Positions 18,627 through 29,977 of a stretch of 64,000 bases of DNA are shown one piece after another. Numbering within the stretch: the first letter of the stretch is position 1; the number at the start of each line of letters is the position of its first letter. Made by a program: the position numbers and the translations under genes. The stretch is taken from the NCBI GenBank assembly GCA_956465555.1, contig OY101118.1, positions 1,302,001 through 1,366,000 of the forward strand. Reading direction: 5' to 3'. The notes under the pieces are model-generated. The model was not told where the DNA came from and made no database searches. It worked only from the letters and a program-made list of their open reading frames with translations. Origin of the DNA: Nitzschia sp. pyKryTriq1. Lineage: Eukaryota > Bacillariophyta > Bacillariophyceae > Bacillariales > Bacillariaceae.

Positions 18627-20402
18627 ATGACGACGAACAAGGAGAGCTTGTTTAGCTTGTCGTCCATCTTCTGGACGAAAAAGGCGTATGCTCATGTTGC
18701 CGCCGAGTTTCATCCTTTCCACAAGCACGACTTGAACGTGTTGCTGCATGTGTTCACCACTGGCTTGGGCGTCTGGGGTGCCATTCAACTGGCCGTAAGT
18801 TTCGACTTGGAGGCAGCTGTCTACGTCTATGGAGCCATCATCGCCTTGACCACTCCGTTTTGGACGGCTGCCATCCACAGTGCCTTTGTCTACGGGTGCT
18901 TGCAAGTTCCCCTTGCGGCCGCCTTTCCTCTACCGGTGGTAGCAGCATTGGATAATCCGCTGTACCTGGGACTCATCGCGATTGCGACTGGATACGGATT
19001 GCAAGATGTCGCTCACTACTTGTGTGTTGAGCAAACGATGATGTCGAGCTACATCAAGTCCAACCCGGCCATGTTGATCGTCCACACTTTGTGGTTGATG
19101 CCTTTGGTGATTGATTCCGTCTTGAACCGTCATTTTTTTGCGCCCAAACTTTTTGTCAATCGCAACCGCAACGTCTTTGTGCAAGTGGCTTCGCGCAAGG
19201 CTGTCGAAGATTTGCGGGAATGGATCAACACCAATGTCCCGGAGACGCCCGTGACCACTCATGTGTGGCCTCACAAGCAAGAGGGAACCGATGGACCCGT
19301 CACGCAGCTCGAAGACGATGCTGCCATCATGGCGGGGTTCCGCAAGGTCTTTGCAGCGCATCACTTTGATGTCAAGCCAGTGGTAGAAATGAACGAAATT
19401 TATGTCACGGCGGTCGGGAAGCAGCAGGAAATCTCCTCGGACGCAGTCTTTTATACACCCCATGTCGACGGGCCCTACTGGTGGTTGCCGGGTGCCTCTT
19501 TGTACCGAGTGTTGGTGGGAGTCACGCCCAACACCATGGTCCGCACTCGTTTCAACTTGCAGCATTCCACAGAAGACAAGGTAGTGGACATGTACGATGT
19601 TCTTGGTTTTGATTACAACCGTGAATTGCACTGGATCGACCACGTTCCAGGTCAATCCAACAAGGAACGTCGCTCCTTGATCAAGCTTCACTTTGTCGTC
19701 TACCCCAAGGGATGGCACCGATACGGAAAGCTGGCTGCCCATCTCAATGCTTCGTACAACACATGGGCCCGTGGAAACTTTTTGAAGACTCTGCGCCCGA
19801 AAGGAATGTACGAAAATGCGATGGCTTGGTGGATCTGGGTGACTACCTGGAGCAATGCCATGTTTGAAATGACGGTCGGATGGTCGAATTTGACCTACAT
19901 TTTGGCATCCTACGCCATGGGACCCACACCCTTTTTGATTTTGACCTCTTTCCGTCACTACTGTGTTTACATTTCCACATTTGCCTTTCGCAATCCTCCA
20001 GTGGCTCACGGGCAGTTGATGCGCGATGCCAAGTTGTTTAAAACTTTGGCCATGGCGCACATGTCCAAGCGCCTCTTTCCATTGATTCAGTTGCCCAATG
20101 ACCTTCTGACCATTCTCTTGGCGGCTGTAGGATTCGGTATTACCATTCTAGCTACTATGCAACTGGGCATGGTCCGAACCTACTTTGGAAGCGAGCTGGG
20201 CTTTTGCAAACCGGAATGGATTTCGGGTTTCCCTTACAATACCATCCCTCATCCCATGATTGTTGGTCAACTTGTGGCCTGGGGAAGTATTCTTTGGGGA
20301 TTCCACGACCGAATGACTCCGGAAACAGGAATGTTGATTGGCGGGCACATGTCCTTTTACACTCTCCATATGATTCAAGAAATGTTGACTTCCAGCTACT
20401 AA
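18627..20402 (+). CDS. Multi-pass membrane protein with Mpo1/DUF962-like N-terminal domain
   Basis: The 591-residue protein begins MTTNKESLFSL. An upstream in-frame ATG at 18489 would add a Ser-rich stretch without a conserved look, so 18627 is preferred. Residues about 25-150 resemble the Mpo1 (YGL010w/DUF962) membrane dioxygenase family, with FHPFHKHDLNVLLHVF carrying spaced histidines and GYGLQDVAHYL later. In yeast that family acts in phytosphingosine alpha-oxidation at the ER. A large soluble middle part (about 180-430) is unrecognised, with a TPHVDGPYWWLPGASLYRVL segment. At least three more membrane segments follow. Near the C-terminus, FPYNTIPHPMIVGQ loosely recalls membrane phospholipid methyltransferases. 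It faces BTA1, so a lipid role is attractive but only inferred. Confidence 0.6.
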   Translation: MTTNKESLFSLSSIFWTKKAYAHVAAEFHPFHKHDLNVLLHVFTTGLGVWGAIQLAVSFDLEAAVYVYGAIIALTTPFWTAAIHSAFVYGCLQVPLAAAFPLPVVAALDNPLYLGLIAIATGYGLQDVAHYLCVEQTMMSSYIKSNPAMLIVHTLWLMPLVIDSVLNRHFFAPKLFVNRNRNVFVQVASRKAVEDLREWINTNVPETPVTTHVWPHKQEGTDGPVTQLEDDAAIMAGFRKVFAAHHFDVKPVVEMNEIYVTAVGKQQEISSDAVFYTPHVDGPYWWLPGASLYRVLVGVTPNTMVRTRFNLQHSTEDKVVDMYDVLGFDYNRELHWIDHVPGQSNKERRSLIKLHFVVYPKGWHRYGKLAAHLNASYNTWARGNFLKTLRPKGMYENAMAWWIWVTTWSNAMFEMTVGWSNLTYILASYAMGPTPFLILTSFRHYCVYISTFAFRNPPVAHGQLMRDAKLFKTLAMAHMSKRLFPLIQLPNDLLTILLAAVGFGITILATMQLGMVRTYFGSELGFCKPEWISGFPYNTIPHPMIVGQLVAWGSILWGFHDRMTPETGMLIGGHMSFYTLHMIQEMLTSSY

Positions 20403-20886
20403 CTACTACGAGGACAATATACGAGTATAGTCTACTCCTGAGACTTTTTTCAATAAATCAAGATTATCTAAAGTACAAGTAGTGCGATGAGATGGATGTT
20501 TCGGTGGATACCTGGTACATACGAGTTGTACTCGTAGTCTTGAACTGAGAGTACAGACAGGTTACCTGGTACCGGTACCTGTCCAGTACAAATAGACGTG
20601 AGAGGTGATGAATGATGAAAGAACTGCTCCTATTACTACAGTATTTACTTCGTAGATCGTTTGACTCCTTCGAATATTTTCCCAATGCTACGCTTTCGCG
20701 CCTTGGACGGACCGGCGTGGTACTCACTCTGCGTAGAAGTCTACAGAGAGCGATACCCGCAAGGACAACGCCCAACGGATTGATCCACCATGGCGCCTCT
20801 CAAAAGATAGCGACACATTCATTGCGGCCAGAACTTATCGGGGAGTAGTAGTGTTTCACTACGGTACCGGTACAACCGTCATCACC
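20403..20886. other. Intergenic region with GTAC palindromes before SEC15
   Basis: No gene is supported. It contains CCTGGTACCGGTACCTG near 20568-20584 and ACGGTACCGGTAC just before the SEC15 start. The sequence CAATAAATC at 20450-20458 may be the polyadenylation region of the upstream gene. Confidence 0.5.
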
Positions 20887-23800
20887 ATGACAGAGGAAGG
20901 GCATGCCGTAGCTTCTACGCCGGCCGAGTCGTCCACCGCTCAAACGGAGGCGCCCCCATCGTCGAAAACGCCTGCGACGACAGCGACGTCGGCTCCTTCT
21001 GCCGCCAAAGCCAAAGAAGTCAATGTGACGGCCCGTGCCAAGCGTCGTCGAGAAGAAGCTGTCCGTCGCCTCGTAGCGGACGTTCAGGCCCGTCCGGAAC
21101 GCAAGTTTGGAGGCACCGATGCCTCACCGGCCACCAACGATAGTCAAGATTGGATCATTGCGAGCACAGTTGCGGCGGCGCTGGAACGCGGCTTGGATCG
21201 CGATTTGCACCACGAGCTTGTGCAAGAAGCCAAAGAAAATTCCGGTAGAATCGGTCAGGTATGCCATGACCACTCGGATGTCTTTTTGGGGTCGGTGGGT
21301 AAGGTTGTTGCGCTGGGAGGACCCTCGGCGGATCTGGCAAACAAACTCAACATGGCACAAGAAGAGTTGGAACTCAAGACGGCGGGGCCCATGCATCAGT
21401 CCGCTATTTTGTGGGAAGATGCCACAGGAGCGCATGCTCGCTCCCGGGCACTCTTTGTGATGGTGAAGGCGTGTCAGAAGGTCGCCATGTGGTTGGAAAG
21501 ATCCCGGAAACAAGCGGCTCTGGGTCGTCCTCGTGGAGCACTAGAAGCCGTAGATGAAGCGCGAACGGCCCTGACGGCGCCCATGAGCTCCTTATTCGAG
21601 GGGAGTTTGATGGAACATGCGTTGGATATCTTGGGTGATGCAGCGAATAAGAAACAGCAACAGAGTGCAGAAGAAAAGAAGGAGGCAGAGACTTCTAAAA
21701 CTGGTGGATTACTGAGTCTCCAGGATACTCCCTTTGGGAAGAGAGCCAGTCTCATGTTGCCTAAAATTGAGACCGAGGTCTTGGCAGGAGCCAAGCGAGG
21801 GCTGAATCGTTGGTTCTTGGCACTACGCACAGGAGGTGATGGAGCCAAGGCGGGCCGAGCGGTCCTCCGAAGGTGCGCGAATTCCATGGCGGTAGGACCA
21901 GGAAATCTTGGACTCGGAGGACATGTTCCACCCAGCTATCTATGGCGCGCCAAAGTTTCCGACAACTTGATTTCGCGTATGAATCAAAATGGAAGGGTAG
22001 TACGTGCCATTCGAAACGGATACTGGTTCGAGCGTGATGCACCCAAGGAGTCTCAGCGCCTAGATCTTGTACCGCCGGGTATGGAACGGAGAGCGGAAGC
22101 CTTTGCCTCGGCATTTGGATGGTATCGTTGCTGGGATGAGACGGTGAGTCTCATGGTGGACCCTAGTGACTACGCCACTGCCGACATGGGCCGTGGACTA
22201 TCGGGCAGCCGGCATGGTGGATCTAGGCATGGAATGGGTGGGAGCCGACATGGTGACAAACGTTCATTGGGTTTCCGTGCCAAGTCAAAAGGAGGCATGG
22301 AACAAATCACACAACCTGCCAATAACTCCTCGAGTGCGAGTGATAAGCTATTGTCGAAATGGGCGCCATTGCTCACTCCATCGATTCTCTTTGAGAACAG
22401 TCCAACAAGGTAAGTTGACCACGAGTAGCTCCACGTTTGTTATCAGCGGCTGGGATGTCTCACATTTGTTTTATTTGCGAATAAAGAACGGATGATGACA
22501 GCAAGTTTATGGGGCTTGCTGAATCTGTGCACCCAGTCCGTCGCGCAGAAATCGCCTACAAGTTATTGGGCAAATCAGAAGAATTTGTGAAATATTATGA
22601 GCAGAATCGATTTGGTGATGTGCAAATTGGAGGAGGAAAGGATAGTGATAAGGACGGGAAAGGTGATTCGCGAAGTTCTCTTTCGTCTCTAACTGGAGAC
22701 GACGTTAGTGTTGGTACCGACAGGATCTTTTTTGCCAAGAGTCTTCCACACTTGTGCGCTAGTGTTGTTGGATTTAGTGCCGTGGAAGCCGCTTTGGAAC
22801 TTGGTCACTTTGCGGACGAAGACGAGGAAGATAAAATCAAAGGTGCTGTTGCGGAAGCTGTAGCAGCAGGCAAGCAAACAATCGCTACTCGATTCCGAGA
22901 ATCGTCGGAACGCTACGAGCGTGCCCTTGTTACCGAACTGGGCAACTTGCTTCGAAAGCGTTCCAAAGGAGCGAACTTGGCGGAATTGGTCCGTGCCTCT
23001 TGTCTCATGGCCGCCTTTCGATCGGGGCTCAAGATCACACACCCCAGTTCTACTACGCGAAGATTCGATAGAGAACTTTTGGCCATGGATGTGGATATTT
23101 TGATGACGGCGCTCAAGGTGGCACAGGACGAACAGCTCAAGGCAACCTCGGCGATTGTTGCTGGCGACAGCAAGCAACCGCTGGTCGCTGGATATCGCTA
23201 TCCTTCCAAAAAGGAGGGAAACATTCCGGACCCAGAACAAGTCGGCCTTCCATTCGGCCTCGCTGACTTGAAACAGCCACCAAAATCCAAGGATACTTTG
23301 AGTCAGTCCCAAACGAGCTTTGGCAGCGCTTCTACAGGTCGCGAAAATGATGAGTTCTTGACCTACTCACAGTCAGCGCCCTTGGTCATTCGTTCGATCC
23401 ACGCTCGCGCCATTGCATGTGCTGCTTTTGCTCAAAGCCAGGAAGAACTGGGACAAAGCTTTCTGCAGAAGAAGGGTTCTGGTGCAGCATGCTACGTGTT
23501 GGACTGTGTGGAAGAATGTGTCAATGTCGCTGCGGTCGGCATGAAAGATGCGGACAACACCGTCGACGAAGGCAATATTGACAAAGCGGTTCAGGTCATG
23601 GCCAATATCGCCGCGCTACAACACAGTTTGCCGCGACTCTTTGGTACCTTGATGCGTGGAATGTGCCATGTTGGCATGATCCGAGCCGATCAACTTGCCG
23701 AGACCTTTCAATACGCCGAGTCGACCCTCAAGGGCGCTGACAAGGCGTGCGATAACCAAGTTGGAGCAATGTACAGCCTGGTGTACGAAATTTGCCGCAA

Positions 23801-24416
23801 CAAGATTGATGCTCATCTCAACTACGCACTGGATGGCTTCAACTGGGTCGCCAAGAGCGCCCGGGACATGCCCAATGCGTACTGCGAAGGATTGATCGGG
23901 TACATGAGAAGCGTATTTGAGTCCTTGGGTCCGATGGACGAAGGTTCGAGGGCCGGGCTCCACTTTTCGTGTTGTGGGCATGTATCGGAGCGCCTGGTAC
24001 GGATTCTTTCGGAACGTCCCTTGGAATCTGGAACGTCCACGCAGGCGGGTCTTCCTCCTATTTCCAAAATTGATGCCTTTGGAATCAAGAATCTTTCGCG
24101 AGACGTGGACGAGTTCCGCAAGTTCGCGGACACCACTGGGGTCCCCCAGCTGGGTGATTGTTTTGATGAATTGAAATCCATCACGGATGCCATGTTAGAC
24201 AAGGACCTTCCCATTCTCTTGCAGCCAGAGAATTCCAACCACCGAAAAAAGAAATATCCCTACCTGAGCCTGGAGAAAGTTGGAAATATCTTGGAGAAGT
24301 ATGTGGGTGCTGGAATGACCATCTTGGGAACTGGCAAAGGCAGTGGAGAAATTTTGGTTCTTGACAAAAAGGAAGTCTCCAATTTGCTACGACTGGTGCG
24401 TTCGCACGGGGTCTAG
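20887..24416 (+). CDS. SEC15: Exocyst complex subunit SEC15 (EXOC6), two exons
   Basis: Sec15 is a CATCHR-family subunit of the exocyst, which tethers secretory vesicles to the plasma membrane and links them to Rab GTPases. Exons are 20887-22409 and 22487-24416, joined across a 77-nt intron with a GTAAGT donor; the join keeps the frame and gives about 1150 residues. The N-terminal part has ERGLDRDLHHELVQEAKEN and a helical LANKLNMAQEELE. The core after the intron has VHPVRRAEIAYKLLGKSEEF followed by YYEQNRF, and the C-terminal helical bundle has FSCCGHVSERLV and DVDEFRKFADTTG, all Sec15-like. Low-complexity insertions (GSRHGGSRHGMGGSRHG near 445) make it longer than the ~800 residues typical of animals. 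A second acceptor at 22501 is also in frame. The initiator is the ATG at 20887; the open frame upstream has none. Confidence 0.83.
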
Positions 24417-24563
24417 ACGATTAATCGCAGTCAAATCGATAATACCTCAACCTAAACATCATCTTTACAAGTATCGTTGTCATCAAGTAGTCCAGTTTTA
24501 TTGTTTTATTGTTACTTCGATTATTTGTGCATGAATATCAATAATAATAACAATTCTAATAGC

Positions 24564-25781
24564 TCACACAATCTCTGCCACAGAACGGGCCATGGGACTC
24601 GTCGATTGTTCGGTGTCTTTGCTCCTTCCGCCGCCACAGGGTCGACAGAACCCCATAATTTCATCTTGCAACGAAGATGGAAAGCAAACCTTGGCAAAAG
24701 GCGAGAGCCAGTCTGGTCGAAATCGCGGGTCGTTCCCTCGTCGTGCGCTCAGTCCAAACACTTCAATGACACCCGCCAGTGAGGAGACGGGATCATCTTC
24801 TCCCCCTTTGAGACGATCAATGTGTGTCATTTTCGACGATACCACGGAGGATTGATCAATGACCATACAAGCGGTGAACATGCCAAACAGAAACGCCTCC
24901 ACCAACAATCCCAGTATTGTTAAGAGTTGGCTTGGTCGGTCCAAGCATGTCATGCGATGCGTTCGAACATGCCCGTGTTGACCCATGCAAGTGTAAAATC
25001 GGATCATGACCAATAAAAAGGAGTACAGGCAGGAAAGAAACGTGTAAAAGACAAAGAGGAGAAAGTATTTGTGATTGCCAATTCCCACGCAATTGTTCAC
25101 CCAAGGGCAGTGATGGTCCATTTTGATAATGCATCGTCGACAAACACTGCAGTGATGCGCTCGCTTCGGTTTGAAGGTTTTGCATCTTCGACAAAGCTTC
25201 TTTCCTTTTCGGGGAGAGGCAGACCCTTCGCCATTCTCTTCCGAATCATTATTGATACTGTTGATTGGTTCCAAGGGTTTGGTTTCCTCCAACGGAATGG
25301 CATCCGGCGGTACCGCTCCGGGATCGGTCGTCATGGCCTTGAAATGGGCTGCCACGGCCAGCACTGCTGTCGCCGTAAACGCCAGACGATGGAAGTGTCC
25401 CGCCAAGGTGAAACTTCGCACCCCCTCTTCATCCGTCTCACTCATCCATGGCGGAAGAAGCACCAGACACACCGCGTAGACGCCGTAACAATGCAACCCG
25501 TAGGTGATCAAGGCACAGAACAATCCGCAGCAGTCTCGGTTCAACCAGTTTTCATCAAAGGGTCCCGTGCCGTATTTTCGGCGCTTGACAACAGCAAGGG
25601 GGGCACTGGTGTTGGCAATCGTCAGAGTCTTTCCAGTCAATCCATTGACGACCGCATGGCCATTAGTTTCATTGTTGCTGGTTGGATCATCGCCCATCAT
25701 CATGCTGGACAGAGGAACCTGCTCCATTTGCAATGCTGCTTCCATGCTTTTGGGAGCTCCGCCTTTTCGCCGAGTCGTCAT
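24564..25781 (-). CDS. DHHC-type protein S-acyltransferase
   Basis: These multi-pass enzymes palmitoylate cysteines of proteins at Golgi, vacuole or plasma membranes. The 405-residue protein has two membrane segments at about 90-115 and 130-150. The DHHC cysteine-rich domain follows (LCRRCKTFKPKRAHHCSVC, then IIKMDHHCPWVNNCVGIGN, about 195-235), with all zinc-binding Cys/His present and the catalytic Cys in DHHC near 223. Two more membrane segments follow (FLLFVFYTFLSCLYSFLLV and ILGLLVEAFLFGMFTACMV). The tail is Ser/Gly-rich with no ankyrin repeats. The gene is intronless and converges with SEC15, with 147 bp between stops. The substrate cannot be deduced. Confidence 0.9.
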   Translation of the reverse strand: MTTRRKGGAPKSMEAALQMEQVPLSSMMMGDDPTSNNETNGHAVVNGLTGKTLTIANTSAPLAVVKRRKYGTGPFDENWLNRDCCGLFCALITYGLHCYGVYAVCLVLLPPWMSETDEEGVRSFTLAGHFHRLAFTATAVLAVAAHFKAMTTDPGAVPPDAIPLEETKPLEPINSINNDSEENGEGSASPRKGKKLCRRCKTFKPKRAHHCSVCRRCIIKMDHHCPWVNNCVGIGNHKYFLLFVFYTFLSCLYSFLLVMIRFYTCMGQHGHVRTHRMTCLDRPSQLLTILGLLVEAFLFGMFTACMVIDQSSVVSSKMTHIDRLKGGEDDPVSSLAGVIEVFGLSARRGNDPRFRPDWLSPFAKVCFPSSLQDEIMGFCRPCGGGRSKDTEQSTSPMARSVAEIV

Positions 25782-26424
25782 TCGTTCTTTCTACTGTATC
25801 TTTCTACTTGTACTCACAAAGAAGAATCAAGGGGAAGAGCTCCAAGATGCCTTTATTTTTAGGAGCTGGAGGTAGCTGTTGAGTCGGAAGAAAGGGAGTA
25901 CAGTACTCGTATTTGTTTTGTGTAGACTACCAGTGGTGGCAACCGAGAGATGTTGAGTCGTCGTCAAGTGTCAAGTAGTGTCCACGAATGCTAGCTAGTT
26001 CAGAGTGTAACACAACGATGAACGATGAACGATGATGAACGATGAACCGCGCAAGCAAGAGCAACGCAACGCTGCGAGGGCAAAGTGCGCTGCTTTTTCT
26101 CTCGTGCTACCGGTACAACACGACGGGGGGGGGGGGGGGGCGTCGAGAATGTCTCTGTTGGCGGGACTCCAATCGAGACTGGATCTTTCAGTTCGTTCTT
26201 CGTGCGTTCCAACCTTTGTGTCGTCGTCTGTTCATCGTCCGCCAGACGATGCCAACAGAACCATCTCGAAACTCGGTGCCCAAAGCCGGGACAATCAAGA
26301 CGACAATGATCGATTTTTTGGGCTGAGATTACTACGTATGCGCTGCCACAATCATAGCAAAACTCTGTAGTCGGCACTACAAGTACATCAATTCTTCAAA
26401 AGCTAGATCACCACCACCATCATC
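25782..26424. other. Divergent intergenic region between DHHC and RPN5 genes
   Basis: No gene is supported. It carries a repeated ACGATGAACGATGA unit near 26013-26045 and a 16-base G run. Both flanking genes start from it. Confidence 0.5.
26125..26140 (+). repeat. Homopolymer of 16 G
   Basis: Sixteen consecutive G lie in the promoter region of RPN5. Such runs can form quadruplex DNA and are also frequent sites of assembly or sequencing length error. Confidence 0.85.
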
Positions 26425-27908
26425 ATGGACGAAGGAGGACATTCAGGAAGAGCCGCGGGCGGACAGCTCGAGGAGAAGGTCGACTTGACGCCAGAAACCG
26501 ATGCCAAATTGGAGCAGTCCGCGCAGCTGGCCAAGGGGGGATCCTTGAATGAAGCTCTGGCAATGCTGGCCGCCTTGGAGAAACGATGTCGGGTGGGAAA
26601 TGACACGGTCAACTTGGTTCGAGTCTGTGAAGCCAGTTTGCAATACTGCAAGGATGCAGGTGACAATGAAAGTCTCGTGACTACCTTGCAAACCTTGTCG
26701 ACGCGACGATCGCAAAAGACGCAAGCGGTGCGAGCGTTGGTGCAAAAGGCGATTCCGTGGTGTTTGAATGACCAATACACCCCCTGCGCCGTTTCCACAG
26801 ACGAGGAAAAGGCGGACCGAGAGAAGCTTGTAGTGACTCTGCGAGACATTACGGATGGAAAGCTCTTTTTGGAAGCGGAACGGGCGCGACTGACTCGTGC
26901 TTTGGCTACTATCAAGGTACGTACCGGTAGACTTACAGTAAATTACCGTTGCCACTACTGTTTCTGGAACATCATGGCCATACACAACCGTCTCCTCACT
27001 CTTCGCCATGCATCGCTTTTCTACCTTAGGAGGAAGAAGGGGATATTGCAGGGGCCGCCGATGTTCTACAGGAAGTTCATGTGGAGACCTATGGTTCCCT
27101 ATCCAAGAAGGAAAAGGTAGAATTCATCCTCGAACAAATGAGATTAACGCTTGGTAAGAAGGATTATGTTCGGGCAGCCATTGTTGCTGGAAAGGTCTCC
27201 CGCAAACAGCTGTCAGAGGAGAACATGGAAGACTACAAGGTCAAGTTCTACACTCTCTTGGCTGAATCTCATCGTCACGACAAGGATGCCTTTATGCTCG
27301 CCAAAGATTACCATGCTATCTACTCAACCCCCTGCATCCTAAAGGAGGAATCTTCCTGGATGTCTGCCTTGCAAAGCACTGTTCTTTTCTTGGCTCTCAG
27401 TCCGTATTCGAATGAGCAACAGGATATGCTCAACCGAGTCAACGAGGACGGAAACCTAGAAAAGTTGCCGTCTTTTCAAAAGACGATTCAACTGCTTCTC
27501 AAAAAGGAAATCATCAACTATCCTCTAGTCAATCAGCAAGAGCTAGAGAGCCTCCCTGCATTTTTGGAGGGCGGTGCCGATCTTGCTGCATTTTGGCGTG
27601 AAAGCTTGCACCGACGTATCATTCAACACAATGTTCGAATTATCTCCAACTACTACCAACGCATTCATGGAGCTAGATTGGCTCAGCTGCTGGGACTCGA
27701 CGCTACGCGGCTAGAGAAGGAGATTGCGGCCATGGTCAGTGACGGAACGGTCTATGCCAAAATCGATCGTCCCAAGGATATTGTACGCTTTTCTGCACCC
27801 AAGAATCCAGAAGCTGTCTTGTCAGATTGGGCATCGGATATTGACAAATTATTGCATCTGGTCGAAACCACGACGCATCTGATCAACAAGGAGAATATGA
27901 CAAAGTAG
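26425..27908 (+). CDS. RPN5: 26S proteasome lid subunit RPN5 (PSMD12), two exons
   Basis: RPN5 is a scaffold subunit of the 19S regulatory particle lid, in the cytosol and nucleus. Exons are 26425-26916 and 27030-27908, with a 113-nt intron (GTACGT donor, CCTTAG acceptor). Splicing at a codon boundary joins ALATIK to EEEGDIAGAADVLQEV and yields 456 residues, the same length I recall for human PSMD12. The N-terminal helical repeats include SLNEALAMLAALEKR and EKVEFILEQMRL. The C-terminal PCI domain (about 280-410) has RIIQHNVRIISNYYQRI and LAQLLGLDATRLEKEIAAMVSDG, typical of RPN5. Nothing appears truncated. Confidence 0.93.
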
Positions 27909-27998
27909 AATGTATACAACACAGGCTGTACGCAAGAACATCCAATTTCGCTTTTGCAAACCGTTGTAGAGTAGTTGCTTGTATACCCTATAGCTCTC

Positions 27999-29334
27999 TT
28001 AGTCCAACAATTCCACTGTCGGAGGGCGCATGGCCCTGGTAGTCGACAGCGCTTGCCAGCCCTCGTTGTGACGAGCCAGTATAGAACTCTGACTAGGATA
28101 ACGACAGATATCTGGAGAAGCATCTCCGATCACCATCAGTTTGGCCCAAAATGAATAGACTTGAGTCACTTGCCCTACTTGTACCCCTTCCCTGGATTCA
28201 GTGACCACAACCTCCTTGCTCAGATACCAGAGAATCGTCTTTGGGAGAAGTACGTAGAGGGTGTCAGATTTCCAAGATTCGTCGACGACGATTTCCGATA
28301 TTACAAACAAACAGGTGAATCCTCATGCTTACCTCATTCGAGAACCTCTTGGCAATGAAGCACCTAAGGAGTTGCCCCGGTTGAGCCACTTCGCTTTCGA
28401 ATAGAGCACTTGGACCTTGATCGATTGGTTCCGGGCCTACCATGACTGCTCCCATGTTAGCATCGGCAATCACCGGCGGTGGTACTACACCTTGTTCCCC
28501 GTCCCGCCGCCGTTCCATTGGAGCAAATGTTCCGTGAGAAACCTGCGAAGCCTCTGTGAGTTCATTCGTTCGTTGTAGCCGTTGTTCAGGATACTTTGGC
28601 TTGGTAAACAAAAATCCATTCCCGTTGCTCCCTGTGCAAAAGTACACCCCATTCAGTTCGGGATCCCCCGCATTCGTCACCAACACGCGTCGACTCAAAA
28701 GTAGTATTGGAACGCGTACATGGCTATCGTTCATCCCATTCCCCACGCCATCTATTTGCTCTTTCGCCCGCAAGAGCTGCATGACGCTATTAAGTTGCCT
28801 CGAGTTGGCAACATCGTAGGTTCGTTGAGTAGCGCTCCGATAGGCCAGCTGCCGAAATCGAGAGCACGTCAACGCCATTCGGATAAGTGAATGGCACTCC
28901 AGGAATTCAAAAACTCGTAATATCACATCGTCAGCTGTCAAATGCTGCATAAAGTTGTTCGTAAACGACGAGAATAGATCGGGTGGAACGAAACTTCTTG
29001 GAACATGACCGACGACATGATGAGAGCTCTCATCCATGGACATGGCACTGCGATTCATAGAGATGACTCTCCGATGAGCATCTCCCAGCCGTTCGAATGA
29101 CCTCAAGAAATCTTGATATTCTGGGGTTTCTCGAAGCACAATAATATCGTCACGAGGAATCGACGAGAGCCATCTACCGTACCGTTCGAGCTGATCCACT
29201 GGAGAAACGGCAGCATAGTTGTTTGGTTCCAGTGAGGCGTCGTCCATCTGGCGCGAATGATCCGTATCAATCTCTAGATCGTCGTAGTGGCTCATAATGA
29301 GATCATTTCGAAATGCGGCGGCTCTTTTGAACAT
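27999..29334 (-). CDS. F-box protein, two exons
   Basis: F-box proteins recruit substrates to SCF ubiquitin ligases. Exons are 28333-29334 and 27999-28238, separated by a 94-nt intron (GTAAGC donor, AAAG acceptor). The join at a codon boundary gives FIAKRFSNE followed by TILWYLSKEVVV; without splicing the reading frame ends early. The 413-residue product has an F-box-like segment at about 130-165 (LTADDVILRVFEFLECHSLIRMALTCSRFRQLA, with the usual hydrophobic spacing). A C-terminal region (about 200-413) with NGVYFCTGSNGNGFLF and FWAKLMVIGDASPDICRYPSQ is not a WD40 or LRR domain I know, so the substrate is unknown. It converges with RPN5, with 90 bp between stops. Confidence 0.75.
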
Positions 29335-29520
29335 TCAGTCTTATACTGTAATCCACTCTTGAAAAAACTAATGAATCAATCATCACATTTTCAAACTCCG
29401 TGGTCGGTGGTCGGTGGAAGGATGTTTGTGACCCGCCAACAAGATCAACGCAAAATGCCTCATTGCTTTTCGGGCATCGTATCCAAAAGATCTTTACTCG
29501 TACCGTATGTACGGTATTGT

Positions 29521-29556
29521 ACCGGTACTGTACTTGTACAGTACAAGTACCGGTAC
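29521..29556. repeat. Nested GTAC palindrome
   Basis: Outer arms ACCGGTACT and AGTACCGGT enclose a perfect odd-length inner palindrome ACTTGTAC-A-GTACAAGT. The whole unit can fold into one long hairpin with slight asymmetry. It lies about 190 bp upstream of the F-box start. Confidence 0.75.
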
Positions 29557-29580
29557 GAATGCTACCGGTGGGACAATTGC

Positions 29581-29588
29581 TGACGTCA
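29581..29588. promoter_or_regulatory. CRE octamer TGACGTCA upstream of the F-box gene
   Basis: A perfect TGACGTCA palindrome, the classic bZIP (CREB/ATF-type) binding site, lies 247 bp before the F-box ATG. An eight-base match is expected by chance about once per window, so function is unproven. Confidence 0.3.
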
Positions 29589-29707
29589 CGATCCGACAGA
29601 CCGGGCGGGCGGGCGGACCCTTCATGATTTTTTCGTGATGATTCTTGTCTTTTCCGTCCATGAATCATGCATCACTTTTTGTCTCGGCTCTCTATTCTAG
29701 TACCGGT

Positions 29708-29735
<28 letters not shown>
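29708..29735. repeat. AG dinucleotide microsatellite
   Basis: Fourteen AG units in tandem, in the intergenic spacer. Confidence 0.9.
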
Positions 29736-29738
<3 letters not shown>

Positions 29739-29977
29739 AGTAGCATTAGCTCATGCTCAGCGTGGAAAAATAGGGGAAAATATAGGACATTCCTTTTGCT
29801 AATCTACTAGTAGCTCATAGCATGTTTATGTTTTTGACGGTTCAAACCGTTTTCAACTGTGTCTAAAGACAATGCCGGCGGCACGATCTAGCCCTTCCCC
29901 GAAACTTTGTCAGCGTAAGCGCGTTTCCAAGCTCCATGATCGTATAGACTCGGAAGGGAATTGATCAGGATGCCGGT

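Larger units (their letters stand above)
29335..29977. other. Intergenic region with GTAC palindromes and a CRE site
   Basis: No gene is supported. The region between the F-box promoter and the 3' end of the methyltransferase gene contains a dense GTAC palindrome array (29498-29565), a CRE-type octamer and an AG microsatellite. Confidence 0.5.

Noticed and set aside
18930-20060. Minus-strand open frame of 376 codons
   Set aside because: It is antisense to the Mpo1-like membrane protein; composition (His/Gln/Arg-rich) is typical of a shadow frame, and it has no motif.
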